Assembly: GCA_029239545.1 (NCBI GenBank)
Contig: JARBUQ010000088.1
Coordinates: 1-10,711 of the forward strand
Length of the DNA: 10,711 nt
Source of the DNA: Paenibacillus sp.
GTDB taxonomy: Bacteria; Bacillota; Bacilli; Paenibacillales; NBRC-103111
Reading direction: 5' to 3'
Shown here one piece after another: positions 6,769-10,711 of this stretch. The position numbers were made by a program, and so were the translations under genes. Each line of letters begins with the position of its first letter. Within the stretch, counting starts at the first letter, position 1. The notes under the pieces were generated by a model that was not told the origin of the DNA, did no database searches, and was given only the letters and a program-made list of their open reading frames with translations.

Positions 6769-7887
6769 TTAATGGATAAGCATCCGCATAATAGCTTGGG
6801 TGCAATGATTGGGCTTGCTCACCTTCCAATCCTGCATCAATGCTGCTCTTCGCTCTTGAACGACGGAATAGTGCAGTAGCAAATTGTCAAAACAGGAGTC
6901 AATGGTGTCCATAGACTTGATCTGTTCACCGAGTCCCTGCTCCGTGAAATATTGACAGTTCTCTTCCTCCTGCCCTGGAATCGGGCTGTAGAATAACATA
7001 GGGATTCCTTTGGCTAACCCTTCTGAGCACGTCATCCCGCCCGGCTTCGTAATCAACAGGTCGGATACATCCATCAGCTTATCGATTTCCTTAGTAAATC
7101 CCAGCAGGTGGATATTCGGATGCTGAAATTCAGGCTGTTCGGCTAGCTGCTGACGAACCTTCTCATTATTGCCCATGCAATAAATGAATTGAATGCGATC
7201 ACGCCATCTCGTTAAGTAGACCATCAGATTTTCCTTGTCGACCATTCCCCATCCGCCGCCCATGACGAGTACTGTCGGCATTTGTCGAAGTCCGAATTGC
7301 TGTCTCAGCTCCTCACGGTTATGCTGCTCCCAGAAGTTGGGATGCACTGGAATTCCGGTTACTTCAATCGCACTGTCCGGGACTCCCTTTTGCATCAGTC
7401 TGTCTTTGACCTCGGCGGTGGAAACCAGGTATTTGTCAACTTCCGGATTAATCCATGTACCGTGCGCGTCATAATCGGTAATAACGGCACAGAGGGGGAC
7501 ATTCAGTCCAGCCCTCTTCAGGCGGGATACGACAATATTCGGGAAAGGATGTGTACATACGATCGTGTCGGGCTTCAATTGTTGGATTAATTCTGAAGTT
7601 TGGCTGTAAAAGATTCGATGGAGCGCAAGCTGGGTAATTCGATTCAAAGACTTCTTATATTGGGAGCGATATACCATCCCGTATAGCTTCGGTTGAGATA
7701 TAAGGGTCTTGCGATATGCAGAGAAAATCCATGGAGCGAGAGTTGGGTGCAGGAAAGCACCGAGCTCTACTACTCGTGTTCGCAAATCGGGTGAAAGTCG
7801 ACGCAATCCCACGGATAAAGCATGAGCTGCTTGCGTGTGGCCCGCTCCGAAGCCTTCGGATAACAGCAAGATCCGTTTCTTTCTCAA
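6769..7887 (-). CDS. MGDG-synthase/UgtP-type glycosyltransferase
   Basis: This 372-residue glycosyltransferase has the two-domain MurG-like fold of MGDG synthase and UgtP. These enzymes add sugar from a UDP-sugar to diacylglycerol at the inner face of the membrane, for glycolipids and lipoteichoic acid anchors. The N-terminal domain begins with the acceptor-side glycine loop SEGFGAGHTQAA (10-21) and contains THPFPN (112-117) and ITDYDAHGTW (136-145). The C-terminal GT28 domain has VMGGGWG (208-214), the nucleotide-sugar motif KPGGMTCSEG (281-290) and PGQEEEN (304-310). No membrane-spanning segment is seen, so peripheral membrane attachment is likely. The start is a TTG (7885-7887) with AGGTGA 6 nt upstream; no better in-frame start exists. 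It lies 126 bp downstream of the PAP2 gene on the same strand. The exact sugar and acceptor cannot be read, and a xenobiotic or polyprenol acceptor is possible. Confidence 0.9.
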   Translation of the reverse strand: MRKKRILLLSEGFGAGHTQAAHALSVGLRRLSPDLRTRVVELGAFLHPTLAPWIFSAYRKTLISQPKLYGMVYRSQYKKSLNRITQLALHRIFYSQTSELIQQLKPDTIVCTHPFPNIVVSRLKRAGLNVPLCAVITDYDAHGTWINPEVDKYLVSTAEVKDRLMQKGVPDSAIEVTGIPVHPNFWEQHNREELRQQFGLRQMPTVLVMGGGWGMVDKENLMVYLTRWRDRIQFIYCMGNNEKVRQQLAEQPEFQHPNIHLLGFTKEIDKLMDVSDLLITKPGGMTCSEGLAKGIPMLFYSPIPGQEEENCQYFTEQGLGEQIKSMDTIDSCFDNLLLHYSVVQERRAALMQDWKVSKPNHCTQAIMRMLIH

Positions 7888-7950
7888 GGGTCGTCACCTA
7901 ACCTTTTTTCATCCAGAGTTCCAAGCTTCATTAGTCATCTCTGTCAACAT

Positions 7951-7990
7951 TTTTCTCACCATGTACTGGGTGCAGTGCGCGGTGAGAAAA
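7951..7990. repeat. 40-bp hairpin-forming palindrome upstream of the glycosyltransferase gene
   Basis: TTTTCTCACC (7951-7960) and GGTGAGAAAA (7981-7990) are perfect 10-bp inverted arms. Inside them GTACTG (7963-7968) and CAGTGC (7973-7978) form a further 6-bp stem with one G-U pair and the tetraloop GGTG. Only a 2-by-2 mismatch separates the two stems. The T-run is on the 5' side and the A-run on the 3' side of both strands, the reverse of an intrinsic terminator. On the minus strand a TTGACA-like -35 (7942-7947) begins three bases after it, although no good -10 follows. An operator or a structured leader element for the downstream gene is the likeliest reading. Confidence 0.7.
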
Positions 7991-8013
7991 GAGTACCCTA
8001 ACAATAATCGATC

Positions 8014-8541
8014 CTAGCTGAACATTGCAACCGAGAGTAAAGCAGAGCATGATCCGAGCACGCAGCCGGCCAGACAATCTGAAGGGTAATGCAGCCCGAG
8101 ATAAATACGGGAAAGGCTTACCAGGCCGGCCAGCGGCAGAAGCACGAAGCCGACAATAGGCGCCAGGCTGACAAATGGCACAACCACCGAGAATATGGCT
8201 GTGGAGTGACCGGAAGGGAAGGAATGATCCTTCAAAGGGTTTTTGCCCAGATTAACGTTAGAATGAGTAAGGTAAGGCCTTTGGCGAGGGTATTTCTTCT
8301 TCACCCAGGCAACTGGAATATGACTGATGACTAGAGCGATTAAGGCTTGCCATGCAGTAGATCTTAACGGTCCCTCTGCAACAATTGCTATACCCAAACA
8401 CGTCAGTATAGTGGCGGTAGCTCCTCCCAAATGGGTTATTGCCGAAAACACCCGATCCAGAACGGCATGCTGCAAACGTCGATTGACCCAAAAGAATATT
8501 TGATGTTCATGATGCAGCAACCAACTTACAACACGGCTCAT
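8014..8541 (-). CDS. PAP2-family membrane phosphatase
   Basis: This 175-residue integral membrane protein of the PAP2 (type 2 phosphatidic acid phosphatase) superfamily has all three catalytic motifs. They are K81-x6-R88P89 (KKKYPRQRP), the PSGH motif at 109-112, and S144R145-x5-H151-x3-D155 (SRIYLGLHYPSD). Four to six hydrophobic segments surround them. Members dephosphorylate undecaprenyl pyrophosphate (BcrC type), phosphatidylglycerophosphate or phosphatidic acid on the outer face of the membrane; sequence alone does not decide which. The size fits the short BcrC/YodM-like group. I chose the ATG at 8539-8541, with AAGGAGG 8 nt upstream; an earlier in-frame start lacks such a site. The glycosyltransferase downstream works on the kind of lipid this enzyme could produce (diacylglycerol from phosphatidate), so a shared pathway is possible but unproven. 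Confidence 0.93.
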   Translation of the reverse strand: MSRVVSWLLHHEHQIFFWVNRRLQHAVLDRVFSAITHLGGATATILTCLGIAIVAEGPLRSTAWQALIALVISHIPVAWVKKKYPRQRPYLTHSNVNLGKNPLKDHSFPSGHSTAIFSVVVPFVSLAPIVGFVLLPLAGLVSLSRIYLGLHYPSDCLAGCVLGSCSALLSVAMFS

Positions 8542-8686
8542 AGAAGGTTCCTCCTTTTTACAACATTTGTGGAACAAAAGCAGTCGAAGCACGTAACACC
8601 TTCATTGTAGGCTGCATTTGTTAGTGGAGTATTATCGCTGTAACAAATGAAAATTAATTCAGGGATGATATCCACAATCCATACAT

Positions 8687-8768
8687 GGTTATACTAAACA
8701 GTAGAAGAAGCTTGGAACTTGGGAAGGCTCCCATCCATTATAATACATCTTATGGCGTTAGTATAACC
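8687..8768. repeat. 11-bp perfect inverted repeat enclosing 60 bp
   Basis: GGTTATACTAA (8687-8697) and TTAGTATAACC (8758-8768) are exact reverse complements, so the 82-bp unit has matching ends. No flanking direct repeat of a target site is apparent (TACAT on the left, TGAGT on the right), so insertion-element ancestry is not supported directly. Inside are GGGAAGGCTCCC and an isolated TATAAT. Confidence 0.6.
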
Positions 8769-8824
8769 TGAGTAAGGATAGGGCTCCCATTTCTGGCTCC
8801 TGTATAATCCGGCGGAATCTTGCT

Positions 8825-8881
8825 GCTTTCGACGGAACAAAAGACGAAATTAGCGGAAAGGATGCGAAAAAAGTCGAAAGC
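8825..8881. repeat. 9-bp perfect inverted repeat
   Basis: GCTTTCGAC (8825-8833) pairs exactly with GTCGAAAGC (8873-8881) across 39 purine-rich bases. No T-tract follows on either strand, so it is not a standard terminator. Confidence 0.5.
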
Positions 8882-8891
8882 TCTATGCCTG

Positions 8892-8912
8892 TAGGTCCTA
8901 AAATAGGACTTA
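8892..8912. repeat. 21-bp palindrome with AAA centre
   Basis: GTCCTA (8895-8900), AAA, TAGGAC (8904-8909) is a perfect inverted repeat that extends outward by three more pairs (one G-T) to 8892 and 8912. It could form a tight RNA hairpin, or serve as a dimer-binding DNA operator. It starts 11 bases after the preceding inverted repeat. Confidence 0.55.
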
Positions 8913-8985
8913 GCAAAGATTGTTTACCGTGGGGCTGTCCAGTATAATGGAACTCGTACTCTTCACCAAATTGATAAATATAGAT

Positions 8986-9183
8986 TAAATCGCTGGTAAC
9001 GCGAAGCAATTGGTTGAATTCCGTAAGAGTTCTGTGCTAAGACCCGAGAAAATCATCTTAAATCTGTTTTTCTGACTTATTGAAGCTGAAATGGGATTTT
9101 GACAAATCGGGCTAAAGAGAGGAAAATCATATTCGGTCCCACATTTGCAATCCTATCCAAATTTATACATTAACAGCGATTTA
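8986..9183. repeat. 14-bp inverted repeat with one mismatch, arms 170 bp apart
   Basis: TTAACAGCGATTTA at 9170-9183 is matched on the minus strand at 8986-8999 by TTACCAGCGATTTA, 13 of 14 identical. The right arm lies in the leader of the family-2 glycosyltransferase, the left arm upstream of its promoter. Two copies of a regulator site, or chance, are both possible. Confidence 0.45.
9099..9127 (+). promoter_or_regulatory. Probable promoter for the family-2 glycosyltransferase
   Basis: A perfect -35 TTGACA (9099-9104) is followed after 17 bp by GAAAAT (9122-9127), four of six matches to the -10 consensus. Transcription from about 9134 would leave a 90-nt leader that carries one arm of the 14-bp inverted repeat. 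Confidence 0.5.
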
Positions 9184-9223
9184 GAGAGAAACTTGGGTCA
9201 ATCTAAACAAAGGGGGGTCATTC

Positions 9224-10462
9224 ATGCTTGACTATTTCGTACTCACCATGCAACTGATGTTGGCGATTATGGGAGGGTATCAACTGTTTTTCACGTTTTT
9301 TGGTTATTACAAGCGCCACAACAAGGTTGAATATCCCGCTCAAAAGACGTTTGCTATTCTGGTTGCGGCTCACAATGAAGAAAAGGTTGTTGGGGCATTA
9401 ATTGACAATTTGAACAACCTGGAATATCCCAAAGAGATGTATGACGTGTTCGTCATCTGCGATAACTGTACAGATCAGACGGCACAGATCGTTACAAGCA
9501 TGGGAGCTACTGCATGTGTTCGCAACAACCCGACCTTACGAGGTAAAGGGTATGCAATTGAATGGATGCTCAAAGAGCTGTGGAAGATGCCTAAATCGTA
9601 TGACGGTGTTGTCATCGTAGATGCTGATAACCTCGTTAACGCAGACTTCCTGAAGCATATGAACAATGACTTATGTTCCGGTTCAAGAGTTATCCAGGCT
9701 TATCTGGACACCAAGAACCCGGCCGATTCCTGGATTACTGCAGCGTATGGAGTTACATACTGGCATTTGAACAGGATGTGGCAGCTTCCACGCAGAAATT
9801 TGAAATTAGCTAATACTCTTGGAGGTACAGGAATGTGCTTCGAGTCCACCCTTCTCAAAGAGATGGGCTGGGGAGCAACGAGTCTCGTAGAGGATCTGGA
9901 GTTTACCGTTCGCTGCGTGCAGCGCGGAATTTACCCAACTTATAACTATGAGGCGAAGGTGTTTGATGAGAAGCCGCTTACGTTCAAGGCATCGGCAAGG
10001 CAGCGGCTGCGCTGGATGCAAGGACATTTTGCTGTAGCCCGGCGTTATTTCTTCCCGCTGTTATGGCAAGGCCTTAAGGAACGCAATTGGGCCAAGATTG
10101 ATACTGCGATTTACACGGTCAATGTATACAATGCGCTATTCGCGTTTATATTCAGCACAGTTTTGTGGATTAACTTGTTTTTACCGGGTGTATCGAAGTT
10201 CAGCTCGCTGTATGATCATTTACCGGGCGGATTCGTTATGACCCTTACATTATTGATTTACCTGCAGTTCCCGATTGCGTTGATGCTGGAGAAGGTCAAG
10301 TCGTGGAAAATGTACGTTTCGCTTATTACGTTCCCGATCTTCCTGCTTTCCTGGTATCCGATCACGCTTTATGCTTTCTTTACACAGAACAACAAGACAT
10401 GGAGCCATACCCAGCACACACGTGTCGTTCGTATGGAAGAAATTCGCAGCAAGCAAGGGTAA
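9224..10462 (+). CDS. Membrane family-2 processive-type glycosyltransferase
   Basis: This 412-residue protein has an N-terminal membrane segment (about 5-26), a cytosolic GT-A domain and three C-terminal membrane segments (about 302-320, 336-355, 364-387). GT2 motifs are in order: ILVAAHNEE (45-53), CDNCTD (79-84), the metal/nucleotide-binding VDADN (132-136, Asp133/Asp135), the acceptor-side GGTGM (200-204), the catalytic-base region VEDLEF (222-227, Asp224), and QRLRW (260-264), which is QxxRW. QxxRW together with the membrane segments is typical of processive enzymes such as cellulose, chitin, hyaluronan and poly-GlcNAc synthases. The product cannot be told from sequence, and no partner polysaccharide genes are adjacent. 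The ATG at 9224 is preceded by AGGGGGGT with a short spacer. It is probably transcribed alone, because a strong promoter for the next unit begins 20 bases after its stop. Confidence 0.9.
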   Translation: MLDYFVLTMQLMLAIMGGYQLFFTFFGYYKRHNKVEYPAQKTFAILVAAHNEEKVVGALIDNLNNLEYPKEMYDVFVICDNCTDQTAQIVTSMGATACVRNNPTLRGKGYAIEWMLKELWKMPKSYDGVVIVDADNLVNADFLKHMNNDLCSGSRVIQAYLDTKNPADSWITAAYGVTYWHLNRMWQLPRRNLKLANTLGGTGMCFESTLLKEMGWGATSLVEDLEFTVRCVQRGIYPTYNYEAKVFDEKPLTFKASARQRLRWMQGHFAVARRYFFPLLWQGLKERNWAKIDTAIYTVNVYNALFAFIFSTVLWINLFLPGVSKFSSLYDHLPGGFVMTLTLLIYLQFPIALMLEKVKSWKMYVSLITFPIFLLSWYPITLYAFFTQNNKTWSHTQHTRVVRMEEIRSKQG

Positions 10463-10481
10463 TGCAGGACGCGGTTTGTGT

Positions 10482-10510
10482 TTGACAGGCCATGCCGCAG
10501 ATGTTATAGT
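10482..10510 (+). promoter_or_regulatory. Very strong sigma-A promoter for the downstream (probably infC) operon
   Basis: TTGACA (10482-10487) is a perfect -35. After exactly 17 bp comes TATAGT (10505-10510), with the extended -10 TGT immediately before it. This is the best promoter in the window and fits a highly expressed ribosomal-protein operon. Transcription would start near 10517. Confidence 0.85.
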
Positions 10511-10516
10511 AGCAGG

Positions 10517-10701
10517 AGTGTCTTTAACAAGATATGCACTAAGCAGAGGCGCCCGCTTCTCACCTGACCAACTTCGTTGGCTGGTTCACGCATAACGTTC
10601 ATTCTAACGGTGTAGTTGAATTGCGGAATGAGATGAGATGTGGGCGGTTAACAACTGCTCGCATCTTTTTTGTTTGGAGTTCATTCATGCTTCACAACTT
10701 T
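10517..10701 (+). promoter_or_regulatory. Attenuator leader, probably the L20 leader of infC-rpmI-rplT
   Basis: This is a roughly 185-nt structured leader between the strong promoter and a ribosome binding site at the window edge. CGCCCGC (10550-10556) can pair with GTGGGCG (10640-10646) as a long-range antiterminator, closing a domain that contains the perfect hairpin CCAAC-TTC-GTTGG (10568-10580). The same GTGGGCG is also the left arm of the terminator at 10637-10671, so the two structures exclude each other. In Bacillota the infC operon has such a leader: ribosomal protein L20, the rplT product, binds it and favours termination. I identify it from architecture, position and the GCCCGCTTCTCACCTGACC region, which resembles L20 leaders as I remember them. 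I see no T-box (GGTGG anticodon-loop/antiterminator) signature. Confidence 0.68.
10637..10671 (+). terminator. Regulated intrinsic terminator inside the leader
   Basis: GATGTGGGCGGTT (10637-10649) pairs over all 13 positions with AACTGCTCGCATC (10653-10665), three of the pairs being G-U. The loop is only AAC, and six T residues follow (10666-10671). The wobble pairs weaken the stem slightly, as suits a terminator that must be breakable by the upstream antiterminator. Confidence 0.85.
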
Positions 10702-10711
10702 GGAGGTGGAA
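10702..10711 (+). promoter_or_regulatory. Ribosome binding site of the next gene (start lies beyond the window)
   Basis: GGAGGTG (10702-10708) is an almost perfect Shine-Dalgarno sequence. The window stops three bases later, before any start codon at proper distance. In Bacillota infC commonly starts with ATT or another rare codon, which would be expected within the next few bases. Confidence 0.7.

Larger units (their letters stand above)
8542..9223. other. Long region without a convincing gene, rich in inverted repeats
   Basis: About 680 bp separate the divergent PAP2 and glycosyltransferase genes. The only open frame of note is on the minus strand (8758-9009, TTG start, 83 codons); it has no ribosome binding site and no recognisable motif. 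The stretch is AT-richer than its surroundings. It holds four perfect or near-perfect inverted repeats (8687-8768, 8825-8881, 8892-8912, 8986-9183) and several isolated TATAAT hexamers (8739-8744, 8803-8808, 8943-8948). A 9-bp direct repeat, GGCTCCCAT, occurs at 8726-8734 and 8782-8790. It may be a decayed gene, a structured RNA or a multi-site regulatory region; the sequence alone does not choose between these. Confidence 0.55.

Noticed and set aside
8758..9009. 83-codon minus-strand open frame in the gene-poor region
   Set aside because: It starts with TTG, has no ribosome binding site, is closed by a TAG three codons into its upstream extension, and shows no recognisable motif. A decayed gene cannot be excluded, so it is described only within the region entry.
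10531..10711. T-box riboswitch reading of the right-edge leader
   Set aside because: The conserved T-box sequence around GGTGG and its paired specifier stem are not seen. The two-state GTGGGCG pairing and the context fit an L20-type leader better.
1..10711. CRISPR array, tRNA or rRNA genes, transposases, integrases, defence genes
   Set aside because: No regularly spaced direct repeats, cloverleaf sequences or matching protein motifs were found on either strand.

Overview
The window looks like chromosome from a Gram-positive Bacillota, most likely Paenibacillus or a close relative. This is an inference. It rests on strong GGAGG-type ribosome binding sites, TTGACA/TATAAT-type promoters with extended -10 elements, the MnmL/MnmM gene pair typical of Bacillota, a lipoprotein cytochrome c, and an attenuator leader at the right edge that fits the L20-type leader in front of infC-rpmI-rplT. 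I see no transposase, integrase, phage gene, tRNA, rRNA or CRISPR array.

Left part (1-5380, all minus strand). Reading along the minus strand, a promoter near 5351-5380 drives five closely packed genes: mnmL (radical SAM), a cytochrome c lipoprotein, a short-chain dehydrogenase, mnmM (methyltransferase) and manA (mannose-6-phosphate isomerase). MnmL and MnmM are the two enzymes reported to finish mnm5s2U34 in Gram-positive tRNAs. Here they sit in one apparent operon but are separated by two metabolic or respiratory genes. A likely terminator follows manA. Then come a TauE/SafE-family permease and the first codons of another gene that runs off the left edge.

Middle (5495-6766, plus strand). 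A well-formed promoter, a 68-residue protein of unknown function and an intrinsic terminator make a compact single-gene unit. It is followed by trmB (tRNA m7G46 methyltransferase). A 12-bp perfect stem between trmB and the convergent next gene probably stops transcription from both sides. Three tRNA-modification genes therefore lie within 5 kb.

Right part. A PAP2-family phosphatase and a diacylglycerol-type glycosyltransferase (UgtP/MGDG-synthase family) lie in tandem on the minus strand. A striking 40-bp hairpin-forming palindrome separates them. About 680 bp without a convincing gene follow; this stretch is rich in perfect inverted repeats. A membrane family-2 glycosyltransferase (plus strand) comes next. 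The window ends with a very strong promoter and a leader that contains two mutually exclusive stems, an intrinsic terminator, and a ribosome binding site at the last bases, where infC would be expected to begin.

The genes are mostly housekeeping. No defence system or biosynthetic cluster is visible. The most unusual material is non-coding: the 40-bp palindrome, the inverted-repeat cluster at 8687-9183, and the attenuator.
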